Below are positions 1-10,773 of a stretch of DNA of 64,000 nucleotides, piece by piece. The translations under genes were made by a program, and so were the position numbers. The DNA is from Achatina immaculata (lineage: Eukaryota; Mollusca; Gastropoda; Stylommatophora; Achatinidae). Positions within the stretch are counted from its first letter, which is position 1. Each line of letters opens with the position of its first letter. Below the pieces are notes generated by a model. It searched no databases. It saw only the letters and a program-made list of their open reading frames with translations, and had not been told where the DNA came from. The stretch is from positions 14,990,929 through 15,054,928 of the forward strand of contig CM019704.1 of NCBI GenBank assembly GCA_009760885.1. The letters run 5' to 3'.

Positions 1-100
1 TCCATCCATCCTTCCGTCCGTCTGTCTGTCTGTCTAGTCTGGTCTGGTCTGGTCTGGTCTAGTCTGTCTGTCTATCTGTTCGTTCGTCTGTTTGTAATAG
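1..100. repeat. TCTG/GTCTG simple repeat
   Basis: Pyrimidine-rich short tandem repeats (TCCA, TCTG, GTCTG, TCTA, TTCG units) fill the left edge of the window. No coding potential is seen. Confidence 0.8.
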
Positions 101-1431
101 GTTTATATTCGACAAAGCCAAATGAATTTTTTTTCCTCAGAATATTTTGTCCTATCTGTGGTCATTGTTAAAATCTAACAGAAAACATAGCCAATTTATA
201 AACAACTGTTTTCTCCAAAAACCTAGACATGTGCAAGAAAAGATTTGATTACTCTGCCGATCACCTCTGAAGTATCCTTCCATCCCATTATAAACTCATA
301 AGCGACATTCCCTCTTTAAACTTCAAACTTTTTCAAATCCTTCTCAATTTGACCACGTGCACCGCGAAGGCATTTACTTTCGCCATAGCTGTAGCATCCA
401 TACAATCGCGGCCCGTTTACAGAGAGTAGCCGAGATAATTGTAGTACACGATTTGTTTTGTCAGCTTGGTTGTAATTAATGTCTGAGAATGTAAAAAAAC
501 ACCCTATGGAAAGTTTTGATTATATATTATTTTGTGGACTATATAGGTAGGAATAAAAGTTTTTCATTTTATATTTGTTATTGCTTTTTATATTTCTATA
601 GTGCTATAATGATGTCTAATGATTACTTTAGAATAAAAGTCGACAGATGAAGGACAAAATATCAGACGGGCCTGCGTGTCCAGTTCTTGAACCTTGGGAA
701 CAAAAAATAAGAGTTCGTTTGTTCGTTCTGTCTGTCAGATTGCCTCTCTGATTGTACAGTTTATCTGTTCATCTGCCTATGGGAAGCTTTGATGAACTGC
801 TGCTTGTCGCGCAGTTTGTTTGTGGTCGTTACGACCTCATTAAACTGGCTATTACCACCTCTTCCCCCCCCCCCCTCCCCACAAGTGGCCGCAGGTGCAT
901 GGTTCTATGTAATCTTGAAAACACGCTGTGTTTACATCAGCTTTTTGTTCTTATCATACATCACAACCAACATTCAGTTTATTTTTCTTCTTTCTACTGT
1001 TGATCTTGTACAGAAGGGGCGGAGGGCCTTGATAAAGTTAACATGTTTCTCTCACATTGTTGGAGGTGACACTGCGGCCTGTTCATTTCATGCGAATAAT
1101 TTTTATGTTAAATTTTGTTCATAACTGCGCATATACACACGCACGCACACACACACACACACACACAAGCACGCACGCACGCACGCACACTCACACACTA
1201 AATTACAACATCTGAATCTGAATAAAAGCCAAATTTTCAAGATGTACATGTCAAGAATATTTTACGAGGTGAATGGTCAAATCTTTTCAGTTTCACACAG
1301 AAAAGACCTTAGTCATATGCTTTCAGTTACTAGGGTTATACCGAAGGTCATGAGCATTTTTTAAAAATCAGAATTTATAGATATAGAAAATATAAATACA
1401 TCACCCTAATCTGCATCCTTTGCACTTCATG
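101..1431. other. Intergenic DNA, no gene recognised
   Basis: No open frame here resembles a known family. A CA/CACG microsatellite lies at about 1,135-1,195 and a C-run at about 866-878. The open frames of 83 and 111 codons near 752-1,124 overlap each other and are low complexity, so I do not call them. Confidence 0.6.
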
Positions 1432-2079
1432 TAGAGGTCACATGACGTCATCATAATGTGTCACGTGACCACACGGAGCATAAACAAAATGGCGGGTGCT
1501 GAAGTTTATTTTCGTCAACGTGCTGTTATTGAGTTCCTCGTTAAAGAGGAAATCCCTACTGCTGAAATTCACCAAAGACTTCAACTTGCTTATGGAGATG
1601 TGTGTATGGGTGCTAGCAGTGTTAGGAGGTGGGTGAAACATTTCAAAAGTGGAAACACGAGCATCCAAGATGTGCCGAGCAACGGTCGCCCTCGAACTGC
1701 CTCCACTAAACGCAATGTGGAAAGGGTTGACGACATTAAAGAAGACAGACGTGTATCTGAAATCGCTGTAAATCTTGGAATAGGACAAAACGCAGTACAT
1801 GAAATGACTGAAACCCTAGGCTATAGAAAAGTTTGTGGCAGCTGGGTCCCATGGGATAGAACGTCCAGAAAGCAGTGCGTCTGTGCCGTCGGACAGCTGG
1901 ACGTCTATCGGGAGGGTATTTTCAAACTTGCAGAGCGATGAGGAAAATGGGTGCAGAGAAATGGAGATTATGTTTAAAAATGAACAAAAGGATGCAGAAT
2001 AAGGTGATACATTTATGTTTTCTCTATCTATAAGTTCTGATAAAAAAAATTTCTCACGACTTTCGGTGTGACCCTTGTA
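1432..2079 (+). mobile_element. Internally deleted mariner element
   Basis: A 648-bp segment bounded by TA. Its ends form imperfect inverted repeats (TAGAGGTCACA at the left; the right end read in reverse is TACAAGGGTCACAC). The frame at 1,456-1,941 begins with the mariner helix-turn-helix DNA-binding region (YFRQRAVIEFLVKEE, then SSVRRWVKHFKSGN and GRPRTAS). It continues into the second HTH (VSEIAVNLGIGQNAVHEM) and LGYRKVCGSWVPWD. It then jumps to a C-terminal mariner signature, FKLAER-stop-GKWVQRNGDYV, where the stop replaces the expected Trp. The whole catalytic core with its three acidic residues is missing, so this is a non-autonomous deletion derivative. The terminal repeats are short and imperfect, so the exact ends are less sure than the identity. 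Confidence 0.72.
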
Positions 2080-2599
2080 GATAGGTCGAAAGTGAGTATG
2101 CCACTTTGAGTTTCTCTGTTTGATATTTCTTCATTCATATTGGTGTTCATTTGTGATGATTATTATTTTTATGATTTATGTGTGTGTTAATTTTTCTGTC
2201 ACGTAAATGATAATATCGCCATTACAGAAATTGATTTCGTTTCTTCAGTCAGGAAAGCAATTTTTTTTTATTATTGAAATTGCATCTGTCTTCTTTACTA
2301 TTGTTTTATTTGTGTTTGATAAAATGGGAGGAAAATAAAAACAGTTCTCAGTCTGTTTTTATTCGTATCTTTTCATGTACAGTTTTCCTTTTCTACTTTT
2401 TTTTTTATGATGCTTAACTCAATAGAGTTTCGGGTTGTCTTTCACAACTGAACAAATCTGGGTCAAAATTTTCAAATGTGTTTTGTTTTAAACACCTTGT
2501 CTTGTCTCCTTCCTCATATACCTTTCAATGTTGACTGACAAATAGATGTACTGATAGGGCGCGACGATTTGCTTCATATAACGGGATTGTTAAGGCTGG
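2080..2599. other. AT-rich intergenic DNA
   Basis: AT-rich sequence with poly-T runs. No gene or repeat boundary is recognised. Confidence 0.5.
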
Positions 2600-4461
2600 G
2601 TTAGGGCAGGTTTATGGTGGAATTTTTACTTTGTATGTTAGTTTCTTTGCAGATGTTGTCAATGTATGTTATGAATAGTAAGGGAAATAGTACACAGCCT
2701 TGCCTCACGCCATATTTTATGATGAATGGTTCATTGTCCTGCATTTGTTCTAACTGTACACTAACTGTTTTCACATTGGTCTTTGCTTAGGTTGATCAGA
2801 CGTGTACTAACTCCATAATGCTGTAAGATGTCCCACAGTTTGTATCTGTCTACTCTATCAAATGCTTTTTCTTGATCTAAGTAAGCTATGTGCAGTATCT
2901 GATTGTGTTCAACTGATTTTTCTGTTAGTTGTATAAGGGAAAAGATGACATCTGTAAAGCTTCTATTTTTTTCTAAATCCCATCTGAGTTTCATTTAACT
3001 GTAGTTCAATCACTGGTCACAGTCTGTTCTCTAGGATCTTACAGAACATTTTTCCAGTATGGCTTAGTAGAGACATGCCTTTATATTGGTTGCAGTCCCT
3101 TTTACTGCCCTTTTTCTTCCATATTGGAATAATTACACTGTTTCTCCAGTCCCGTAGTGTTTCTTGTTTTCCCACTCCAAGTTATAGAGTCTGTGAAGGC
3201 AAGCTATTCCAAACTCTTTCGCACATTTGTTTAACTCATGGGTTAACATCCTGGGGCTTTGTTCACTGGGACCTTTCTGACGGTTTCCCTGATTTCAGCT
3301 TGTAGTATGTCAGGTTCAAGTTCTATGGGGCCAGCTGTGTTGTTATCATGGGTTTGGCTTGCCTCGGATGGTATGTTGAGTAACTTTTCAAAGTACTGTC
3401 TCCATCGCTGTACTACCCTCTCTGGTTCGCATACTGGATCACTATAAACATCGTTCCCAATCTATGTTGTGTTGAAGTTCTCTTCTCGCTTTCTCATTGC
3501 AATGATCTTTTTTTTTTTATAAAAGATTTTCGTAGCTTCTTTGTGACTGTTGTTTAATACTTCGCTGTATTCCTGCCATGATTTTACCTTTGCTTCTTTT
3601 ATTACCCGCTTAGAGTGTCTTCTTGCAATTCGATATTCAATGTAGTCTATATACTCCTTACTTCTTATCCATTCTTTATATACATTTTTCTTTTCTATTA
3701 CGGCCTCTTTCACCTCATCATTCCACCATGTTGTTATTTTCATTTCTCTGCCTCCTTTTTTCTATGTACCACATGTTTCCTCTGCTGCTCACAAAAAGCT
3801 GGTTTTGAACAAGGCCCATTCCTCTTCCACTAATTTTATTTCTACTGGTAAGTTTACGAACAGTTCTCTTCATTTCTTCTCATATTCTTCTTTCACATTC
3901 TCTTCTCTGAACTTGTTTAGTTTTATTGTTTCACTTTTCTTCTTGGGAGTTCTATTATGGCTTTTCCTGTGTGTTCTGATGACCGCTACGACTGCTTTGT
4001 GGTCTGTGCATGAACTCAGGTTGGGTACTGCTCTTACATCTATTACTGAGCTTTTCTTGTTCTTGCTAGAATGAAATCAGTTTGGCTTCTGCATGTCAAA
4101 TCATTCCATCTGTACCAAGTATATATTTGAGACGGTGTTTGAAAAGAATGTGTTTGTGATAAAAAGTTCATGCTAGCCGCACAGTTCTAGGAGTCTGCTA
4201 CCATTTTCATTTTTAACACACTGCTGGTCACCGACGGCACCGAGGTGGACTGCTACATCAACTATAGTAGTTCTCAGTCTTTCATTGAAGTCCCCCATGA
4301 TTATAACATTTTCCTCTTTACTTATGCTGTTTAGTGTACCATGGAGGTTGTCAAAGAACTCCTCACATTTTTCCTCCATGTCTAGCGCATTATAAAGAGC
4401 ATATATTTGGACATATGTTGTTCTCTCCTCATTTTCTTTTATTTGGACAGTTATAATTCTT

Positions 4462-4464
<3 letters not shown>

Positions 4465-4517
<53 letters not shown>
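4465..4517. repeat. (AT)n microsatellite
   Basis: About 26 uninterrupted AT units. They lie inside the endonuclease region of the minus-strand non-LTR element, between the part encoding GVGLIIEPNTDGKILE and the part encoding NICPNI, so they expanded within the element or after it inserted. Confidence 0.95.
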
Positions 4518-4521
<4 letters not shown>

Positions 4522-4610
4522 TCCAGAATTTTACCATCAGTGTTTGGTTCTATGATCAATCCAACACCCTGTTTTATTCTGTCTTGCTCATTCACTCCAG
4601 AGTATAGGCA

Positions 4611-5880
4611 TACAAGGTCTGTAATGAGACTGATTAAGTAATGAGACCGATTTTATTATGGCCAAATAAAAAATGCCATCTATGAAGCAAAGCATGGAAT
4701 CAAAAGAGGCAACCTGCATCTATGATCTGGCAACTTTTCATCGCCGCCTGATAAGCAGGCGACAAACAGGCCACCATTTTCTTGACCTAGTTAGAGGTAT
4801 ATTGTCATGTAATCAGCACGGAGCAAAAAGCTAACATTAAATTCTGTTTAAAACTCGGAAAAAGTGCCATTGAGATTGTTGAATTGATGCGACAAGTTTA
4901 TGGGGATAATTGTTTATCTCGTGCACAGATATTCAGGTGGCATTCACGATTCAAAAGTGGTGTGGAAACGATTACAAATGCAACTAGACATGGACGCCAA
5001 ATTTCTATTCGTAATGAGGAACTCATTGCAAAAATCAGAGAACGGATGCAAGAAGATCGGTGTTTGACTGTGAGGATGATGGCAAATGAACTTGGTGTTA
5101 ACCGAGTGACCATTTGTAAAATTTTAGTGGAATATTTGAGCAAGTAAAAAGTTGCTTGCCGGTTTGTACCACATTTGTTGTCTGATGACCAAAAACATCA
5201 GCGTCTTGAGTACGCAAAAGACATCCTTAAAACGTGTCGCAGAAATAAACATTTCTTAAATTTGATTGTTGCAGAGGATGAAACAGATATTCCGCTATGA
5301 TCCCACAACTAAACGCCAAAGTGCTCAGTGGAAGTCATCATCATCACCAAAAGGAAAAAATAATTCGTCTTCAAAAGTCGAAAGTGAAGACAATGTTGGT
5401 GTGCTTCTACGACAGCAAAGGAGTTATTCACAAAGAATTTATTCCAGAGGAAAGGCTGTCACCGCTAAAGTTTATTTAAGTATTTTGGAAAGGATTCTCC
5501 GAGTCCAACCCGAGTATTCAACACCTGCCAGTTTTTCCTTCTTCATGATAATGCACCGGCTCACCGGGCGGTAGTTGTACAGAATTTTTGGCTCAAAACA
5601 AGTGTGTGTTCTCAACCATCCAAACTCAGATTTGTCTTCTTGCGATTATTTTCTATTCCGAAAATTCAAGTTACCATTGAAAGGATGCTTCTTTGACGAT
5701 ACTGACGGCATCGAGTTTAAGGGCCATACCAACAGAAGAACTGCAGAAGTCGTTTAAGTGTTTATTAGATCGTGCCACTCGCTGTATCAATGCACAAGGG
5801 GCTTATTTTGAATAAATATAGGTTGTTTATTTTATTTTTTAAAAGTAATTCGTCTCATTTCTTACTTGTCGGACTTTGTA
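4611..5880 (+). mobile_element. Mariner-like DNA transposon, degenerate
   Basis: A 1,270-bp element with terminal inverted repeats: TACAAGGTCTGTAATGAGAC on the left; the right end in reverse reads TACAAAGTCCGACAAG. The transposase fragments appear in order. The HTH region is at 4,884-5,147 (SRAQIFRWHSRFKSGVETI, LTVRMMANELGVNRVTICKI). The first catalytic Asp lies in IVAEDET near 5,265-5,285. HDNAPAHRAVVV follows near 5,550-5,580 and SSCDYFLF near 5,640. Stops and frame changes separate them, so it is inactive. It sits in the endonuclease domain of the minus-strand non-LTR element; joining the flanks at TA restores an in-frame NYLCLYSGV. The copy at 46,681-48,274 belongs to the same family. Confidence 0.88.
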
Positions 5881-5986
5881 GATAATTCTGATGTATTTGT
5901 TTACAGCGTTTACCTCTGAGTTTGGTGTCTGCAATTCCCATGATTTTTCTCCTTTTCATTCCCTCCACTGATTCCTCTTTTTCATC

Positions 5987-6057
5987 ATTTATGCCACATA
6001 TGTTGATAACATTTATGCCACATATGTTGATAACATTTATGCCACATATGTTGATAG
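5987..6057. repeat. 24-bp tandem repeat, 3 copies
   Basis: Three copies of a 24-bp unit containing ATGCCACATATGTTGATAAC. 24 is a multiple of three, so in the minus-strand non-LTR frame it repeats NICGINVI. Confidence 0.9.
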
Positions 6058-6060
6058 CAC

Positions 6061-6990
6061 ATACTTTAAGAATCGCTTCTTCTATCTCTTTGAAGTTTAA
6101 CGTCTCCGAGTCGTTTTACCTTTATATCAGTCCGCCTGTTCTTCCTGTGTTTTCTATGAGCCATAAAGAGATACATCGTCGCGGTCTGAGGGCAGAATTT
6201 AACCCAGGGGAGCCCATCTCCCTTAGTCGAACATAAATGAGAATTTTTATGTTGCGTCATGATGTCACAGCACATGAATCAAGCTTGCTCGCCTTATGCT
6301 CCATTTGCCACCGTGTGGGTCAATTTATATGGTTTAAACACTTTTTTTGTTAAATTTGTTTTTAAACAAATCTAACCATTTATGTCCACACATTTAGTTT
6401 AATTTGAATATTTTAGTTTTTTTTTAAATTTTTTTTTACTTTATTTTCGGTATGTTTTGTTTGATTTGTTAAAACTCGCACCAGTTTCTGTTTCCCTCAT
6501 ATTTTGCTTCTTTCCGAGAGTCGCTAGAGCTTTCTCTTTATTTTCCCGCCATGATATGGTAGATTTCAGCTAAAACCAACCATCTCAAGAGATAATTAGG
6601 AACTTCCTAGTTCCTGGTACATTAAAGATGGTCTGTTGTTTTAAAACAATGTTTGCTTTCGTGTAATCTCACTTATATTATTCTGTGAAAGTGTTATTTT
6701 TAACCAGAAATATCAGTCCGTCAATTTTTTTTTCTTAGAGTTTATTTTCTTGCAATATTCCAAGCACACGACAATTACTAATCTAACATCCAAAATGAAA
6801 AACAAACACAAAATATTGCGTAATTTATATGTGATTGATTATTTATATTCTGTTTGGTTTAGTTTTTTTAAAGGAACTTTATTTTAGCAATAATGTTCTG
6901 TTTAATTAGGCTTGTATATTGTTTGTATATTGTTTAGTACAGGAGCTCTCCATATTCGAGGCTGCCCCCCGAATCTTCCCGTACATATTA
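6061..6990. other. AT-rich non-coding DNA
   Basis: Long T- and A-runs. No gene or transposon feature recognised. Confidence 0.5.
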
Positions 6991-6994
6991 AATG

Positions 6995-7445
6995 ATATCC
7001 GGTATGGATTTTCAACATTATAATTCTTTTACTGTCATAATTCATTCCCTTAGACTTGAAATTCCTCCAATAAAACTGGAAATTCCTCCCCTAAGACTTG
7101 AACTTCCTCCATTAGGACTTGAAATCCCTACCACAAGGAAATTGCTCCTTTAAGACTTGAAATTCCTCCCTTAAGACTTAAAACTCCTTCCCTAAGACTT
7201 GAAATTCATCCCTTATTACTTGAAATTTCTCCCATAAGACTTGAAATTCATCCCTTATTACTTGAAATTTCTCCCCTAAGACTTGAAATTCATCCCCTAA
7301 GACTTGAAATTCCTCCATTAAGACTTGAAATTCCTCCCCTAAGACTTGAAATTCCTCATCTTAGACTTGATATTTTCTCCTTAGATTTTAAATTCGTCCC
7401 TTAGACTTGAAATTCCTCCCCGAGGAACCATCTTCCTCCAAGTTG
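6995..7445. repeat. 21-bp minisatellite
   Basis: About 20 degenerate copies of a unit near GACTTGAAATTCCTCCCCTAA. The period measured between clean copies at 7,261 and 7,282 is 21 bp. No coding sense is apparent. Confidence 0.9.
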
Positions 7446-7937
7446 AGAAACACTGGTTTAGTGTTTCTAAATTTCGACTTCCTGAAATCTGTGCTAGCAG
7501 ACCTAACATCAAAATGAGGTCATTGAAATCTTCGTTAAGTACATTTTTAAAAAAAAAACGTGTTGAGCTAGGTACAAGAAATGTTTAAATATTTTCAAAG
7601 ATGAGGATATGTTAGTCCATATATTGTTAGTACTTCAGAAAGTGGAAAATACAGCAAAGTTTACGTTGTTGATAAATGCCTGGTTAGCGCTTGCCTGACT
7701 CTTGTAAAATTACTTTCACATTATCAGTATCAGTAGGGCAGTTTCTATTAATGGTTCTTTATTGCCTTTCTTCCAACAAAACTTGCCTTTCCTCTATCTA
7801 CCCCCATTGCGTGTTTGTTATTAGTTGAGGCAGTGAAGGGTTCCAAATGTTAATTTTTAGAGAGGACGCCTAGTGTGATGGCGTCTAGGCTCATCCTCGC
7901 CCAGTCATGATCACTCATGTCCTTACCTCATTTCCAG
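7446..7937. other. Sequence upstream of the receptor gene
   Basis: No gene recognised. A small inverted repeat, GACGCC...GGCGTC, lies at about 7,864-7,884. A pyrimidine-rich tract ending in TTTCCAG at 7,931-7,937 is a good 3' splice site, so the translated first exon may begin at 7,938 with an untranslated exon further upstream. This is inference. Confidence 0.4.
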
Positions 7938-8010
7938 GACTTGACATACGGAGTGGTGTGCTGACGTCATCATAATCAATCTAATCGATGTCTTTGGGGT
8001 AATCGCCATT

Positions 8011-8274
8011 ATGGTCCTGAACGCAACTCACAGATATCCATCCGTCATCTGGACAACGGCCGCGAGTTTGCTGGGATCCAAGGGGCAAGCAGTTGCCAAC
8101 CTTGGCCTTGCAGTGGTTAACAGAAGCGCTGAGAGTCCGACTGGCACGACAGATGGTCCAGCGGAGATGCTACAAAGCGTGGAGGAAACACGTGGCACGA
8201 TTTATTCTGACTACGATGACTTGCTAAACATTTCTAGCGAGGAGTGGCGCAACTATTCGTGTGACAGTTTTGAG
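8011..8274 (+). CDS. Receptor exon 1: extracellular N-terminus
   Basis: Codons 1-88, from the first ATG after an in-frame stop at 7,942-7,944. The exon ends at GAG|GTAAGT, phase 0. It carries four N-glycosylation sequons and one Cys (84), and there is no convincing cleaved signal peptide. Upstream context TTTCCAG at 7,931-7,937 suggests that this exon has a short 5' UTR. Confidence 0.88.
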
Positions 8275-10730
8275 GTAAGTTACCTGGTCTGAAGTTACAG
8301 AAGAAATATCGCGAGAACCGCTTTCCTTGTTTGGTATAGCGCTCTCTTTCCTCCTGAAATTTGGAAATACCTGATATAAACGTGACACTTTCTATATTGA
8401 TCCCTTTCTTTCTTTCTTTTTTTCCTTCTTTCTTTCTTTTTTCTTTCTTTCAGTCTTCATATTAGGATATCTTGGGCCGGGATTGTACTGCTGGTTATCG
8501 ATCTCATTGTAACTGCCTTCCTTGGCAGTCAACGATCATTTTTAAGGTGGTCTAAAACAAGCGATGGGGTCCTAGGAAAAGTGATTTTCTATCAGCGCTT
8601 TCTCTGATACCTGAAGCTGACCTTAGAAGCTGATTTCTAGCTGGTTCCAGCACCAGTTGAAACACCTTCGGCGAAACTAAAAAACGCTGTAGTGTGTTTC
8701 TAAAAGAGGTAGCGTGTTGCGTTCTATTTCTTATAACAGGAGTATTAACGGGCCCACCAAAAGCAGGGTGGGGGGTGGTGGGAGGAGGGGAAATGAGTGT
8801 GTAAGAGAAAGAGAGAGAAGGAGAGAGAGAGAGAGAGAGAGAGAGGCTGTTGATGGGATCCGGTAACACTGTTTTTCCCCTCTTTTTTTTTATTAGAGAC
8901 CAGGTTCAGGAAAAGACTACCTGCAGTTTGAATATGGGGTATAATTCTGACCCCTGGGACCCATATTAGTTGTCCACGGCCGTTTACTTCTAAAACAGTC
9001 ATCTTTTCTCTTTGCTTGAATGTTAGCAGCTCCATCAAAAGAATCATTTAAAATCCACACTAAATCTTTGACCCATTGTGCATATAATCTGAGCTCGGTG
9101 GAGCCCCTAGAGCTGTGGCTGTGAATTCTTTATTTCCAGGTCTCATCTCACGTCATCAAGACTATAGTCGAGCCCATCATCTGCGGATGTGGAATTGTTG
9201 GCATCATCATCACTATGATCGTGCTGAGTCGAAAGACGATGTGCACTTCCACAAACTGCTACTTGACAGCTCTTGCCGTGGCAGACCTGCTATTTCTCCT
9301 GATCTTGTCATCTCAGATTTACGTCAACAGGGCTGAAGACTGCACCTTTCATCTCAGCAGTGAAGCGGCTTTGTTTCAGCTTTACACGAGTAAGATGTTC
9401 GACCAATATTAGTCTCTTATTCTTTTAAGTGATACGAAGAAGATACTAACAGTTAAGAAGTTGCCCCTAAAAGTTAGGAAATGAATGTTACAGCGTACTG
9501 CTATATCATTGTGAAACTTTGACAGTCAGCAAACACATGATCAAGATGCTGGACGCAACAGAGATAAGGTTTTTTTTTTTGGAGAAAAGCGCGTTTTCTG
9601 GACAGCCAGAAAAACAAAAGAGAGAGGTTGTTTAAATTATAAGAAAAAGATTCTTGAATTTGTCACGAAAAGACAGGAGTCAGAGAAGCTGGTAACGATT
9701 AGAAAAAATGAAACGAAAAAGAAGGGGACCAAAAGAAAAAATATCTCAAGGAAGTGACCAATAGAAAAGTAGATCCTTGTTATTTATTAAAGATTTCTTA
9801 AACATTATCTTTGATTTTGGTGTCCCAGGCCTGTGTCTAACATTTCCTTGACAACCAGCTCAGGTCTAAACTCAGATTTCCTGTTTACAGACTGATAATC
9901 ATCGATTTTTTAAGAAACTAATGGCCAGAGTTTAGTCCAGAGTTACTCCCCACGTAGTGTAGTGGACGACCGCTAGATGGCGTCATGCTTAGTGCACGCT
10001 GTGCTTTCTCTCATGAGACCATCTTTGGCAAAATTCACCATTTTAAAAATTATTTACGTTGCCTCTTTTGGTCGCATTCCAATATTTTGCATTTAGTTGT
10101 GACTGCTTTACGCAATTTATATTTAAAAAAAAATATTCTACAGTCCATTTGTAATCTTTCTCCAGTTAATTTACCGAGGCTCAGGAATCTAAGTTGCTGG
10201 AAAATAGTTGCTCAATTTCTGAGGAAAAGTACAACTCATTCATTTATCATTTCATTTAGAAAACTATCAGATATTAATTTGGCATGCACATGAATCGAAA
10301 ACAGAAACGTGTAACAGGAAATAATTAGGTTCTGCAGCAAATCTTCATGTTTAGAAAATTATAAGAAAGGGTTAAATAGCAAATAGCATGCCTTAGCCCA
10401 GAGGAAAGGTCTGCGTTGTGCAGTTGTGTTTATCTATAAAGTATCTTTTTTATTCGTAAAAAAAATCTGAGATAATAAATGTTGGGCTAGTTTCTGTAAA
10501 TGGTTGGGACATGTGCTCCGAATGACTGACAACTCACTACCAAAAATAGCACTAAGATGGACATCACAGGGGAACAGAAGTAAGGGTAGACCAAAAGAGA
10601 CATGGAGAAGAGCAACAGAAAGGATGTTGAGCAATAGAGGGCTCACCTGGGCAAGAGCAGAAAAAAAGGCGAAGGACAGACATTTGTGGAAAACCCTTGC
10701 AGAAGCCCCAGGTGCCCTGGGCACTTAAGG

Positions 10731-10773
<43 letters not shown>

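Larger units (their letters stand above)
2600..6060 (-). mobile_element. Non-LTR retrotransposon, APE endonuclease + RT, broken (family E)
   Basis: A minus-strand element read from right to left. Its endonuclease part begins near 6,050 with MGIADTKLRGKRCKQIHQNY. It resumes beyond the inserted mariner (4,611-5,880) as YSGVNEQDRIKQGVGLIIEP, then continues through MEEKCEEFFDNLHGTLNS and VIIMGDFNERL (4,379-4,173), the usual APE order. A linker at 3,743-3,462 (WWNDEVKEAVIEKKNVYKEW) follows. Reverse transcriptase then appears at 2,994-2,761 (YLDQEKAFDRVDRYKLWDIL) and VRQGCVLFPLLFITYIDNIC (about 2,740-2,660). It stops there: the FADD/YADD box and C-terminus are absent. Stops and frameshifts are frequent, so it is a fossil. 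The order endonuclease then RT is standard for RTE-like elements; the clade name is an inference. Confidence 0.78.

Noticed and set aside
752..1124. Two overlapping frames near the left edge
   Set aside because: Low-complexity, with C-run and T-rich codons, no homology and no splice structure.
7000..7445. Possible CRISPR-like regular array
   Set aside because: It is a head-to-tail 21-bp tandem repeat with no spacers, in a eukaryotic context. The other arrays fail for the same reason.
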